Below, in pieces: positions 41,001 through 50,505 of a DNA stretch of 64,000 bases (its first letter is position 1; each line of letters starts with the position of its first letter). Position numbers and translations under genes: made by a program. Under the pieces are notes generated by a model that saw only the letters and a program-made list of their open reading frames with translations, had not been told where the DNA came from and ran no database searches. Source of the DNA: Symbiodinium natans (taxonomy: Eukaryota > Sar > Dinophyceae > Suessiales > Symbiodiniaceae); the NCBI GenBank assembly GCA_905221605.1, contig CAJNDS010001446.1, positions 694,815-758,814 on the forward strand, read 5' to 3'.

Positions 41001-44000
41001 TCAGCACTCCTGAGCGCAAGACCACAGGCATTGGATGTTTGTCTTCGGTCCGTATAAGCGGAGGTATGTCGGATGTCGCCCGCCTGGAGGTGATGTTCAA
41101 GTATGGAGGCACTGCGCCCCAAGACCCTGTAAACTGGTAGGCTTAAACCCTAAACCCTAAACCCTAAACCCTAAACCCTAAACCCTAAACCCTAAACCCT
41201 AAACCCTAAACCCTGAACCACAGCATGCTGATGCACAGAGGGCCCGGAAGTCCCCTGAGTGCTCAACGCCTGCCTTTGTTGCGGGTTATTGTTGTTCTCA
41301 GCCCCCTGAGAAGCTTCTTACCGTGTAACGAGAGGTTCCGAGTTTTTCTGCATCCTCAAGCGCTCTTTCGTACCCGAAGCCTGTACCTCAAATTCTTGAG
41401 CTGGCGCCCCAAACACTGAGCCCCAAACCCCATTTAGGGTTTTGGGTTTAGGGCTTAGGGTAGTATGTTTACAGCTCAGACAGTTCGATCTGAGATCGTC
41501 TTGATTCACTTCTTCATCTTGGAGACACAAAGGATGTCTACTTTGGGCTCAAACATAACCGGGTGCAATGCGCTTCGCTGATGTTAGTTTTCCAGTTTGC
41601 CACACAAAAAGCATCATTTTTTCACAAATAGCTTCATTTTGTTAAACCTGTGCGTATACAAAACATAATCTCGAGTAAATGGTAAGTCAACGTTTCAACC
41701 CGGGGTTCACAACATCAAAAAAGTTATGGACGCAGAAGTGCGAGTTCTTGCAGCAAATAGTTCTCAACGTTTTAGTAGAAACCTGAGCAACTTCGCTTGC
41801 GTTTTCTTTCTAGGTTGTTGGCCTTTATCAATGAAGGCCCCCTAATACAATCCCACAAGCTCAGCTTTTCCAGGGCTTGTCGTCTACCACTCTCCCTCTC
41901 TCTCGCGCGCGCTGAATTCTGAGCTTGTGCACGAATCGTTGAAAAGTTCTCCCCCGTCAGGTCCTATTGTTCCTCTGCTTTAGGGTCAAATATGCCTGAA
42001 GTGGTAGCATCAGCAACCTGATTCTTGAGGTTTTAGGGTGCCTGTGTGGGCCATGACCCCTGGTTAAGAGCCCAATACCCCTTCAACAAGGAATAGACCT
42101 TAAATCATATGAAGGATCCCTATATGATTTAAGGTATAATTCCTTATTTAAGAGGTATTGGGCTCTTTGGGTAGGTATCTACATGGACACCGACTTCCTA
42201 CCGGACCGCCCTTTTGCCGACTACGGGGACCTCTTTCGCTGGCCTTTCGTGACGCACAAGGCGAGCGCGAGGGCGTGAGGTACAGGACTTGTAGGGCTCA
42301 GGGGGGGTCGAGTGCATCTGGAAGTCAAACCCACAACTTTTCCAACCCTATGTCCTGAAATCTTGTTCGGGTTTAGGGTTTAGGGTTTAGGGTTTAGGCT
42401 TAGGCTTTAGGATTAAAAAAAACCCTAGGACTGCGCAATCCCCAAGCAGGGCAGTGAAGCATCCTGGAGGATGAGGGGCTTCGTATCTCAGGGGCCGACA
42501 TGCAAAAGAAATGCGCCGATATGTAAAAAAAAGTGCGCCGACATGCAAAAACATACACACCGACATGCCAAACATGCGCGCCGAGATGGGCACGTTCTAC
42601 CTGAAGCACTCCCAAAGGATCCTGATTGAGGAGGGTAAGAACCTATGAATCTCACAGCGACTGCAAACGGAAGCATTTGTCGGTCTTCGAGGAGAAGAGA
42701 CCCCAATCCACTCATGGGGAATCAGACCTAGTAGTAGAGTAGGTAACCTTTAATTTCACCTTTTTGGGGCTGGTATAATCCCCTTATAATCCCGAAGGTT
42801 AACCTTTAATTCCCCCAGGTTACTGGACCACTAAGCAGACAGGTTTGCGGCATTAACATCATCAACTCGATTCTGTCGTTCGTGCCTTGTCTTTGAAGTC
42901 GTATGGCATTACGGGTTGACGGGTACAAATTCTGAGCCAAAAACGTCCACCCTATGCCATTTGCGAAAGCTCTATGCCCAATTACACCCTAGTCTTTCTT
43001 AGCTCTGTGAGACATGGGAGCCCCCAAGCCCTAAGCCCTAGTTTTGACCCTAAAACCCTAAACCCTAAACCCCTAACCCCCTAAACCTAAACACTAAACC
43101 CCAGCCTTTTCGGGTCCGAGTGGTGTAGAGTCAAGCAGTGTCGATTTGGGAGGCTTTTGGAGCCCCCAGTTCGCAGCGCTGACTTCAGGGCTAATCTTCA
43201 TTTCGGGTTTCGGGTTTAGGGTTTAGGGTCTAGGGTTGAGGGTCTAGGGTTTAGGGTTTAGGTTTTAGGGTTTGGGGGCTTGCGTTCTTTGTGGTGGTCT
43301 ACTGTCATTAATGATTTGTAGAAGTAGGGTCACCATGCTCGCAACACCTTCAACCGTACATCCCAACACCCTACTGTTTGTCGCTAGCGTCATGGGCTTA
43401 GGGTGTCTTAAGGGGGCGGACCTCTGAATCTCCTAGGTAGGATAAGGGGGACCCTTCAAAGGGTACCCCTTCTTAACCCTCTTCTGGCTCTCTTAAACAG
43501 GGACCTTATTCAGAGGGTCTATATCCCCAAGGGTCCCCCTAATCCTATCCCCTAGAATCTCGGCACACCATGGGCCCCATGCTGAGCACTCCGAAAGCCT
43601 GACGTTGAGGCTCCCAGACCCCCAGAGACCCCTAGATCCCTAAAACCCTGGTGTACATCATGTAACTAGATTCATAATCAATATGAATATCTATAATACG
43701 AATAATAACATAGATACAAGTAGTAAGCAACAACATGAAAGTATAAGAACCTACAAAAAAGTTCCATAGTACCATAAAACAAGAACAATAACTCCCATCC
43801 AAGGACAAGAAGTCTGCTTTCCTCGATTTCGCCACGGCCTCGGCACCCGATCTCTCACGCAATGCGGCAAGCTTCACCTTCGGGGTTCGAGGTTGAGTTT
43901 GCCCCCGAAACCCTTAACCCTACTAAAGCCCCTAAGCCCTACACAAGCGCTAAACCCTAATTAAGCCCGAAGCTGTAAGCCCTAAGCCCCTCAGCCCCTA

Positions 44001-47000
44001 ACCCTAAGCCCCAAGAGAAAGAGTTGTTCAAACCTCTGAAAGGGGTGCGGAGTAGTGGGCGCTGTGCTACGCGCCGGAGCAGGTTACACAGGACGCTACA
44101 AACAAAATCCCTTCTGAACTTGGTAGCACAGTGGTACCCTTCACCCTGTTTTTGGTTCTGGGTTCCACTCTAAAGTAACCGACCAATAAAGGTGTCCTTA
44201 TTAATATTGTTACTGGGCTACTAGCTGAACCTTTTCAAGATTAGAATTCGTAGCGAATCGAAGAGGCACTGTCGGTGCCTCCCTTCTTCCTTAACACGGG
44301 AGCTGGCTTGTATGCCTCCAGGCACAAGCTTTAGACTTGTTTGTTTCTGCCACGCTTTCGAGAGCATCCCAAGGAAAGGCCATTGGTCATGGGACGACTG
44401 CCAAACCCTAAACTCTGAGTCCCTAAAGCAGAGAATGAAGCTGAGGCCTTGAATGCGTACCGGGAGAATTGCAAGACCTTTCACAACTGCATGCCCGAGG
44501 CAGTCATGAGATGAGTTTCGAGTTTAGGGCTTTAGGGTGTAGGGTTTAGCATTCAAGGCTCTTCGGCTCCGATGGAGTTCAGAATGGGTGAGTACGTTCC
44601 GGAACTGCAGTTCTTCTCCGCTTCGCATCAGTAAGCCTGCAGCCTTCCCCAGCCAAAGCCCCAAATGCCCCAAGCACGAGGCTCTCCAGGGGTTGTCTCG
44701 AAGGACGATTCGGCTCAGCCCTACACCCTAAACCCTAAACCCTAAACCCCAAACCCTAAACCCTAAACCCCAAACCCTAAACAAATGATTGACCTTCGAG
44801 CGGTATGGCGGAAGCCAACGTCCAGGCAGCTTCGGAAGCCCCAAAAGCCCCCGTAGACCGGAGAAGCTACTGTCTAAGGGTAGTCTCAGTAGCTGAGATT
44901 AGGGTTTCGGGTTTAGGGTTTAGGGTTTAAGCGAGCACACTTTACACTTTTTGGGATACTATAATCCCCTATAGAGCTGAAAGTGTACACTTTTTTGGGG
45001 CTTATGAAGTCAGCAACTAAGTAGTTATATGGGCCCTAATAATTATGGTCCTCTACCTCCTTTAAACGGGTTCTGAATTATGGACTCTTGGGTTGTATAG
45101 GGCATGTTGCATAAATAGATACATATATGTATATACATATGAGTATACATATGTACTCTCTTTTTTTAACGGGGTCCTCTTTTGAGGCCCCATGGAGACT
45201 GCCCTAAGATGCCGGCACCGATCTCTGCAGTGATTACCGGCAACAGCGGGCGACACAAACCACCAAGTCATGCACGCGGTCGGAATAGCTACTTAAAAAA
45301 GGATTCCCCCAAGGGTCCCTGTATATATATATATATACATACATATACAAATTTTTACTATCATAATTCCCCCCCTAAACCCTATTCTGATGTATTAAGG
45401 CACCTCTATGGTGACATAGAGTTACACAAGGCAGCACACACACATGTTTGTCCCATATCAGCTCAGTCACAGCAGGTCCTGCACCCCAAGCCTGGGCACC
45501 CGAAGCCGAAGCCTTGAGCCCCCCTAAACCCTAAACCCTAAACCCTAAACCCTAAACCCTAAACCCTTAACTAGGCTGCCCTACATCCCCTAAATCCCCT
45601 AAACCCGACATCGCCTGAAACCCTGGTTTAGGGTTTAGGGTTTAGGGTTCTGAATCCCATTAAAACCAAGCCTTCAAGCCCAAGCCCTTGCAATCCCTCG
45701 AAGCCCCAACGCCGCCACGAGCTGAAAGCCGCGTCAGGGAGGGGCTGGTCCACCCTTCATGGCCCCCTGGACTGCTCCTACTTTTTGAGGGTCGTGGCTT
45801 TTGTGAGGGTTTAGGGTTTAGGGTATAGGGTTTAGGGTCTAGGGTCTAGGGTTTAGGTCCACCCTTCAGGGACCCTTGGGGTCCTCCTACCTGTTTTGAG
45901 GGCATTTTACGGGCTTTTGGGGGTTTAGGGGTTTTAGGGGTGCTAGGGTTTTAGGGTTTTAGGGCGTTAGGATTTATAGGGTTTGGGTGATTTCAGGGTC
46001 TTAGATGGTTTTGGGTACCCTGGGCTGATGGGATTTCTTGGCCTCGTAGCCATACCAATAAGGGCTGCTATGGCTTGGACCCTTGAGGACTTTTCTTCGC
46101 AGCCGTGCGAATTTGCACATTTTAAGGATTTAGGGCCCTTGTGTTTTTTTGCAAGATGTGCATCGTGCAGGGCTTGGACGCCTTTTTTTGGGCAGCCATA
46201 CCTTTGAGGGGTTTAATGGCTTTAGGATCCTTGGACTCTTTTCGGCTGCCCTGCCCATAGGAGATTCAGGGTTTAGGGTTTCAGGGTGTACGGGTTGCAT
46301 ATTTCGGCTTCAAGACTTTTAAGCTCAAGTCAAGGTAACCTGCTGCGTATCCTCTATGCCCTCAGATGAAGCTCTCTACCTCAATCATTGGGTATACTTG
46401 CCCTTCTCCAAGCTGCGCCCCAGAAGACCCGGGAAGCACCACCTTCAGCAGCAGCCCGTAACTCCCAAGACACCGAGGCCCCAAGCCCTCCAAGTCTATG
46501 CAAGCCTCAGACTTCTAGTCGCGTGGCCCAAGCTAAATCCCTAAACCCCTAAACCCTAAAACCCAAAAACCCTAAAGGGGAATGAGGTTCCTTCTGCACC
46601 CCCCCCCCCCCCCCCTAAATAAGCCCGTCAAGGGATTACAGGGTAGCTAGCTACCCTAAACCCTAAACCCCTACAAGAACAATTTGCCCAAGGCCATGGC
46701 CATTCTCCGCCCTCCCCTCAGTGACTGGATGTCGGGATTCTCTTAGTCTGCCTTTCAGGTTTAGGGCGTAGGTTGCTCAGTGTTTAGGAGATAGAGGGTG
46801 TTCTTGGCTGTTGTGTGTCGCAAGGCCTTCGGGCCCTCGCATGTTGTATCGACGAGGCTCATAGGTAGTTGCAAGTAGGGTTTTAAGTACAGTACCCTAA
46901 ATGAGGTTATAAGTAGAGTTACCCTACTGATAACGTTACTTATAACTACCCGTGAACCTCGAAGTAACCCTAAACCCTAAACCCTAAATCCGAAACCCAA

Positions 47001-47804
47001 AACCAGGTTTCACTAGCCAAGGAGAATCGGATGTCAAGCCTGAGGCTGGAACAGCTCCGAGATCGCCTTGATCGGGCAGCAGTTCTTCCACGACTCAAAG
47101 AGCCTCCCCTCCCTGAGCTTTGAGGTTTCAGGGTTTAGGGTAGGGATTGTAATAGGGGTACTAGAATCGCTATGAAGGACTGTTAGTCTAAGGGGGAACA
47201 TCCCAAGTTTAGGGTTTAGAGTTTAGGGTTCTAGTGCGCATGCGTAGCCAGGCTTAAGCTTGCCGGTGCGCGGTTTAGCCTTCCTGAGCCTTGTCTCACC
47301 TTGAAACTGCTTGGGGCCCAAAGAGGGTTTAGGGTTTAGGGTTCAGGGTTTCGGGTTGCCCAGTAGTGCCCTTATTCGCTCCTTTGGAGGTTTAGGTTCC
47401 CTTTGAAACTCCTTGAAGCACAAAAGGGCACCCTATGTCATCCTAGGTGGCTGGGCAACCTAGGTTTAACCTAAACCCTACTGCCCAGAACATGAGGGTC
47501 CCTTTTTTTGGGGGGGTGGGGGGGGGGGGGTTTCGAGGAGGATTTCTACACGTTGCAGGGTGCTGTGGGGGGGAAGGTTCGTGTGTTCTTGTAGCTTGCC
47601 TTCGGTAGTTCATGCTTGTAACCCTAGTACCAGAAGGCCTCCAGGAGTAAAACGTCACCATTTGGCTACGGTAAGGACATCATGATCATAGTATCCTTTA
47701 CGAAATGCTGAGAATACATTCGGAGGTGCTTTTGTAGCCCCTCTAGCAACAAGAGGAGCCAGATCGTGTCCCACCTCACCGAGAACTCTTGGGGCCAGCG
47801 CTAA
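33547..47804 (+). CDS. Glycosyltransferase with DXD motif (GT32/OCH1-like), split into micro-exons
   Basis: It probably transfers a sugar from a nucleotide-sugar donor inside the secretory pathway, as DXD sugar-binding family members do. Exons joined in phase give the family's motifs in order: PKILHFLWF (35839), PVPERIVQRMLKF and NPTW (36694), IMLLVDNP (37038), SDVARLEVMFKYG (41064), then G-IYMDTDFLP (42175), and a C-terminal HLTENSW (47763) where the family has HHxxxSW. The junction 41108/42175 is decisive: TATGGAG joined to GTATCTAC makes KYGGIYMDTD without a gap. Aspartates of MDTD would bind metal and nucleotide sugar. The 5' end is not located, so a signal anchor cannot be checked. It lies downstream of the myosin gene on the same strand. 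Confidence 0.85.
33645..33726. mobile_element. Family K element
   Basis: GTTGGTTACAATTTTACATG at the left; TTTTAATATGACCCCAAC at the right; shares AAGGAATAAACAT with 14517. Confidence 0.6.
34246..34346. mobile_element. Family D inverted-repeat element, diverged
   Basis: CTAGGACCCAGAGTAAGCCC at the left; CCTGGGTTATTCTTGGGTCT at the right; AAAGGGCGCCC inside. Confidence 0.72.
34539..34756. mobile_element. Family C element with duplicated end around heptamers
   Basis: CTACTGATTGCTTAAGAACC at the left; GGTTCTTAAGCAAATAGTAG at 34626-34645. After the CCCTAAA array the right end recurs (34722-34756). Confidence 0.88.
34647..34720 (+). repeat. CCCTAAA array between duplicated ends of a family C element
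   Basis: About 10 units. Both flanks carry the same element end: CTTTTGGGGTTCTTAAGC before (34617) and CTTTTGGGGTTCTCAAGC after (34730). Confidence 0.95.
35174..35223 (+). CDS. Glycosyltransferase gene, early exon
   Basis: It reads IVVERVQSCLVTVADL plus two bases, after AGCAG and before a GT donor at 35224. The two leftover bases plus G at 35839 complete a glycine, so it joins cleanly to the PKILHFLW exon. CCCTAAA lies just upstream. Confidence 0.6.
35277..35399. mobile_element. Family B inverted-repeat element
   Basis: GCTTAGGGGCTCATGGGTAG at the left; ACCAATGAACCTTCAAGTAG at the right; lies in the intron 35224-35838. Confidence 0.82.
35839..35885 (+). CDS. Glycosyltransferase exon (PKILHFLWF)
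   Basis: It reads SCEKAVPKILHFLWF plus one base. PKIxHxxW is the hallmark start of the GT32/OCH1-like catalytic domain. GCAG|G acceptor; GT donor at 35886. Confidence 0.82.
36050..36165 (+). repeat. CCCTAAA array with a CCCGAAA block
   Basis: Standard and CCCCAAA units are followed by about seven CCCGAAA units in the intron before exon 36694, which itself is preceded by more CCCGAAA. Confidence 0.93.
36511..36648. mobile_element. Family D element with nested heptamers
   Basis: TGCCCAGTAGTAGTGCCCTT at the left; CCTAGGTTACTGGCCACCTA at the right. TTTAGGG units (36547-36574) sit where other copies read GGGGTTTAGGTTCCC, again sharing bases with the heptamer. Confidence 0.85.
36694..36758 (+). 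CDS. Glycosyltransferase exon (PxPE...NPTW)
   Basis: Completing the split codon gives C, then PVPERIVQRMLKFAIMNPTW and R. The family's usual order is WFGxxxPxx...SWxxxNPxW. AAG|G acceptor; GC donor at 36759 (GA two bases earlier is possible). Confidence 0.8.
37038..37076 (+). CDS. Glycosyltransferase exon (IMLLVDNP)
   Basis: It reads IMLLVDNPPQQTE from CCGAG to GAG|GC. It follows NPTWR as NPxYxVxLWxD does in the family. Confidence 0.72.
37140..38340. other. Intronic DNA with unclear open stretches
   Basis: Overlapping open frames at 37301-37640 have no consistent splice flanks or family motif. The rest holds a long C run and a CT repeat. Confidence 0.5.
38039..38070. repeat. Poly-C run
   Basis: About 32 C followed by seven T. 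Confidence 0.95.
38341..38462. mobile_element. Family B inverted-repeat element
   Basis: CTACTTGAAGGTTCATGGGT at the left; ACTACCCGTGAACCTCCAAG at the right. Confidence 0.88.
38838..38980. mobile_element. Family C inverted-repeat element
   Basis: CTACTAATTGCTGAAAAACA at the left; GGTTCTTAAGCAAATAGTAG at the right; GGGTAATATAGGGAATTA inside recurs in other copies. Confidence 0.85.
39003..39117. mobile_element. Inverted-repeat element
   Basis: CCCTATATCTATATCCTCCT at the left; AGGGGAGTATAGATATCGGG at the right. Single copy seen. Confidence 0.6.
39492..39543 (+). CDS. Glycosyltransferase exon, probable
   Basis: It reads VHYLASYADEFRNMDRP plus one base, AAAAG|G to a GC donor at 39544. This end makes phase 1, matching the two bases GT at 41064. 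It would sit just before the SDxxR motif. The frame is open, but there is no motif of its own. Confidence 0.5.
40690..40945 (+). pseudogene. AT-rich coding-like insert with a frameshift
   Basis: Base composition is far more AT-rich than the flanks and lacks heptamers. One frame (40772-40897) reads IPGIHNPNIRSPVLEGDKVI then KEVDNGGK. A second frame continues VHSVPPPNSEIVERLGKDMK then VKEF to TGA, as if one base were lost or gained near 40855. Codons end mostly in A or T, unlike the G/C-ending myosin exons. Origin and function unknown; it could be a decayed foreign or organelle-derived fragment. It sits in the intron just before exon 41064. Confidence 0.5.
41064..41108 (+). CDS. Glycosyltransferase exon (SDxxRxxxLYKYG)
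   Basis: It reads MSDVARLEVMFKYG plus one base, matching the family motif ASDxxRxxxLYxyGG. Acceptor GGAG|G; GC donor at 41109. The retained G plus GT of the next exon makes the second glycine. Confidence 0.9.
41141..41218 (+). repeat. CCCTAAA array shortly after a donor
   Basis: About 11 units, lying near the 5' end of the intron 41109-42174; an exception to the usual polarity. Confidence 0.95.
42065..42168. mobile_element. Near-perfect inverted-repeat element
   Basis: AAGAGCCCAATACC at the left mirrors GGTATTGGGCTCTT at the right; GACCTTAAATCATAT mirrors ATGATTTAAGGT. It ends six bases before the acceptor of the MDTD exon at 42175. Confidence 0.85.
42175..42260 (+). CDS. Glycosyltransferase exon with DXD motif
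   Basis: It reads GIYMDTDFLPDRPFADYGDL then FRWPFVTHK, after GGTAG|G and before AAG|GC. MDTD is the metal and sugar-nucleotide binding DXD. At 86 nt it is the longest exon of this gene. Confidence 0.93.
42586..42634 (+). CDS. Glycosyltransferase exon
   Basis: It reads MGTFYLKHSQRILIEE plus one base, CCGAG to a GTAAGA donor at 42635. Phase fits both neighbours. Confidence 0.65.
42727..42836. mobile_element. Family G inverted-repeat element
   Basis: CTAGTAGTAGAGTAGGTAAC at the left; CAGGTTACTGGACCACTAAG at the right; TATAATCCCCTTATAATCCC inside. A close copy lies at 50722. Confidence 0.85.
43402..43562. mobile_element. Inverted-repeat element
   Basis: AATCTCCTAGGTAGGATAAG then GGGGACCC at the left; GGGTCCCCCTAATCCTATCC and CCTAGAATCTC at the right; the centre pairs AAGGGTACCCCTT. 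Confidence 0.7.
44016..44051 (+). CDS. 36-nt glycosyltransferase exon, probable
   Basis: It reads E-KELFKPLKGVR plus one base after CCAAG; GT donor at 44052 (GTAGTG). Phase 1 in and phase 1 out, as needed between 42634 and 44432. Confidence 0.5.
44123..44223. mobile_element. Family D inverted-repeat element
   Basis: GTAGCACAGTGGTACCCTTC at the left; ATTGTTACTGGGCTACTA at the right. Confidence 0.75.
44432..44499 (+). CDS. Glycosyltransferase exon
   Basis: Two bases complete a codon, then NEAEALNAYRENCKTFHNCM and PE, GCAG to GAG|GC. Cysteines are frequent. Phase fits 44051 and leaves phase 0. Confidence 0.6.
45738..45769 (+). CDS. Glycosyltransferase exon, probable
   Basis: In phase 0 it reads GGAGPPFMAPW, resembling the family's GPxxL stretch late in the domain. 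Donor GC (45762) or GA (45770). A second, diverged copy of this exon's 3' part lies at 45856-45902. Confidence 0.45.
45747..45902. repeat. 47-base duplication flanking a heptamer array
   Basis: GGTCCACCCTTCATGGCCCC (45747) and GGTCCACCCTTCAGGGACCC (45856) start two diverged copies that end in TTTTGAGGG. TTTAGGG units lie between (45806-45855). The left copy includes the proposed exon end. Confidence 0.85.
46366..46429 (+). CDS. Glycosyltransferase exon, tentative
   Basis: After CTCAG a frame reads EALYLNHWVYLPFSKLRP; VYLPxxKxxP resembles the family's late V-x-x-L-P-x-x-x-F-x-P stretch. Right edge uncertain. Confidence 0.4.
46851..46966. mobile_element. Family B inverted-repeat element
   Basis: GACGAGGCTCATAGGTAGTT at the left; AACTACCCGTGAACCTCGAA at the right, followed directly by CCCTAAA units. 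Confidence 0.82.
47080..47124 (+). CDS. Glycosyltransferase exon, tentative
   Basis: Phase 0 after GGCAG gives QFFHDSKSLPSLSFE. An overlapping alternative exon 47018-47074 (AAG|G to CGG|GC) reads ENRMSSLRLEQLRDRLDR in another frame. Only one can be real in a given transcript. Confidence 0.35.
47141..47207. mobile_element. Family A element, other end
   Basis: It ends in GGACTGTTAGTCTAAGG and GGGAACATCCCAA, the mirror of the family A start, after an AT-rich lead. Confidence 0.7.
47356..47464. mobile_element. Family D inverted-repeat element
   Basis: TTGCCCAGTAGTGCCCTTAT at the left; CCTAGGTGGCTGGGCAACCT at the right; AAAGGGCACCC inside as in the 11980 copy. Confidence 0.85.
47763..47804 (+). 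CDS. Last exon of the glycosyltransferase gene
   Basis: It reads IVSHLTENSWGQR then TAA at 47802-47804, after GCCAG. H...SW near the end fits the conserved C-terminal HHxxxSW of this family. Confidence 0.75.
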   Translation: MVSHLTENSWGQR

Positions 47805-48633
47805 CCTCGCGAGCGCTCGCAAGCCGCAGGTCACGTGGCCATGGGCTGCGGTTCTGAGCGGTTCAGGGCTTTAGGATTTTGGGGCTGTGGTTTTCCGTAA
47901 ACCCGAAACCCTATAAACCCTAAACCCTGAAGGTTTTGGGGATTTGCAGCTTGGGGGCTTGAGTAGGGCTTTGCAGGTAGTGTTTTGGTGGGTTTGGGGC
48001 GTGTTGAAGTTAAGGGTTGTCGGGTGTTGTGGCTTAGGCGGGGTGTTTGGGCTGAGGGGCGCGATTGGATTTCAGCTTTTTGGTTCTGTAGACTTCGGGT
48101 TTAGGGCCCGGTAGGGCTTAGGATTTACGATTTTGGGTTTAGGGTTTTCTGTAGAATTCGCGGCTCTCGGGTTTAGGATGTGTTTGGGGGGGTGGGGGGG
48201 TGTCAGACTTGCATGTTTGAGCATGTGTGTGGCTGCACATGAAAGCGTGCAGAATCCTGCCACTCAGAACCGGAAAGTCAGAGAGGGAGAGAGAGAGATC
48301 GATCACGCAAACTAGCTAAAGAGATACAGCGAGCGAAGAGGGAGACCGATCACTTTAGGGTTTTTTGGCTTTAGGGCGACCTGGAGTTTCCTGGGTAGTT
48401 AAAGGTGGGGCTACATCAGAACTGCTTACCGTAGAACCTTATGTAGGGTCTTATCGATTGATCCTCGGCCTCAGGCCACCGACCCGACCGCCCAACTTCA
48501 GCAACACCCGAAACCCGAAGCCCGAAGCCCCAAAGCCCAAACCCTCAAAACAACAAAAGGCATATTAGCCCTGTAACCTCCTAAGAAAGCACTACCCCAC
48601 AGCATCCCAAAAAAACCCTCGATCCCTCTGCTT

Positions 48634-48744
48634 TCTCGAAGGTTCATGGGTAGTTATGCGTGCCCTAAAACATGTGATAACCAGTTATAAGTATAGTTGC
48701 GATACTTACAACCCCACATTCAACTACCCATCAACCTCCAAGTA
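48634..48744. mobile_element. Family B inverted-repeat element
   Basis: TCTCGAAGGTTCATGGGTAG at the left; CTACCCATCAACCTCCAAGT at the right, again followed directly by a CCCTAAA region. Confidence 0.85.
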
Positions 48745-49019
48745 GCCCTAAACCCTAAACCCTAAACCCAAAACCCTAAACCCTAAAGCCTAAACCCTAG
48801 ACCCTGTGCCGAAACCCTTACCCTTATTCCTAAACCCTAAACTCTAAGCCCTCAACCCTAAACTCTAAACCCTGAACCATAAACTCTAAATCCTAAACCC
48901 TCAACCCTCAACCCTAAACCCGAAACCCTAAACCCTAATTCCTAAACCCTAAACCCTAAGCCCTAAACCCTAAACCCCAAACCCTAAACCCTAAACCCTA
49001 AACCCTAAACCCTAAACCC
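48745..49019 (+). repeat. Long degenerate CCCTAAA region
   Basis: Around 275 bases of standard and variant units (CCCTCAA, CTCTAAA, CCCTAAG and others), older-looking than the uniform arrays, ending at CAG|G of the exon-like segment at 49022. Confidence 0.93.
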
Positions 49020-49021
49020 AG

Positions 49022-49089
49022 GCCTCCAGCTGTCGAGAAGGACTTCACGGCCCGTGAGCCTCCCGCTCCTCCAGACCATGCCCCTGAAG
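49022..49089 (+). CDS. Exon-like segment, gene unassigned
   Basis: It lies directly after a long CCCTAAA region (CCCAG|G) and before TTTAGGG, ending at AAG|GC. One frame reads PPAVEKDFTAREPPAPPDHA; another reads LQLSRRTSRPVSLPLL. The frame is not fixed. It may be an early exon of the gene ending at 55051. Confidence 0.4.
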
Positions 49090-50505
49090 GCTTGGGGGGG
49101 GTTTAGGGTTTGGGGTTTAGGGTTTGGGGTTTAGGGTTTGGGGTTTGGGGTTTGGGGTGGCGGGTGTTGTGTTTCGACATGACAGGCGCATGGGGTTTCG
49201 GGCTTGAGTTTTTTTTAGGATAGATGTGGGATGTTGATTTGTAGGAGTACCGTGCAGAGCTGGGGGAAGGGTAGGGGCAGGCTCATTCATCTTTGTGTTG
49301 GCTTTTAGGGGTTCGGGAGCAAGACAGGGTAGCCGCTTGCAAGATGCCACCCTGTGCTGTTTTGCAGCAGCTCCTACTTTTGTTGCTTTGCCTGAGGCTG
49401 TACCCCATGAAGCCATAAGCTGCAAGTATGTTATTCTTGGGATTGCAGGTACAAGCAGTTAGCAAGCATGAGCCCTTCAAGTAGGACAGAAGCCTAGCTA
49501 CTCGTCAGCGTTATGCCCTTCACTCCTTTCATGATTTACCAGATGAACGAACTGCCCCAGACTCCCATTCTAAGTGGATCGGTCCCCATCGTAGGTTTGA
49601 GGGAACGGGTGAGGCACTCCGAGGGATTCTGGCTTCCGGGGTTTCGGACCACTGGTGAAAGACTGAGGGGGTTGGGGTCTAGAGTCTAGTTGTGTTGTCT
49701 TTGTTTAGGATTTAGGGCAGGCTCCGGGTTTGCGCAAGCTGTAGAGTCAGGGTTCAAGGCGTCTCACGCTTGATCCCCTTCACCATGTTGCGAGGTCTTT
49801 GCGATCAGCGCCCTAGAGACTGTCGATGTAAGCTGGAAAATGTGCTATGCTGAAACCCTAAGCCCTACAACCCTTGAAGCTGTTGCCAAGCCAGGCTTAG
49901 TTGTATGGTTTTGTGGAATGCATGAGAGATCAAGTTAGGTGCCCCCCCCCCCCCCCCCCAAAAAAAAAAAAAAAAAAAGAACAACTGCAACTTGGCTTCA
50001 GTTAAAACCCCCGAGAAGGGCCTGTAACCTTATCCATACTCAGAACTGGAGAACTCTATAAAGGAACAGACTGGGCAGTATAACCCTTGCAGAAGATTGC
50101 GGCACATTCATCCCAAACCTTAAACCCTGAACCCTAAACCCTAAGCCCTAAGCCCTAACCCTAACATTCATGAAGACTGGGCTCCTCGCGAACCCTCAAG
50201 CCTTGTCGATGAGGGCTCTTGAGATCAGCATTTTGGGCTGTTCTGGGTTCGGGGCTTTATGGGGTTTAGGATGTTTCGGGTTTTAAGGGTTATTTCTAGG
50301 GTTTCTCGGGTGTGTAGGGTATATCCGGTTTGTAAGGTTTGTAGGGTTTATAGGGTTTATGCGGTTTATAGGGTCTAGTTTGAATGTGGGACGTTCGGGG
50401 TCTCATCATACATTGTCATGAGCAACCGAGTTCACAGAGCCTGGCCCCAACTGCGACAGCCCGAAGCCCTAAAGGCGCAACCGCCCCAACTGTCTGCTGG
50501 TCCAG

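Noticed and set aside
49345-49412. Short frame MPPCAVLQQLLLLLLCLRLY
   Set aside because: Leucine-rich by low complexity, no splice context or neighbour support.
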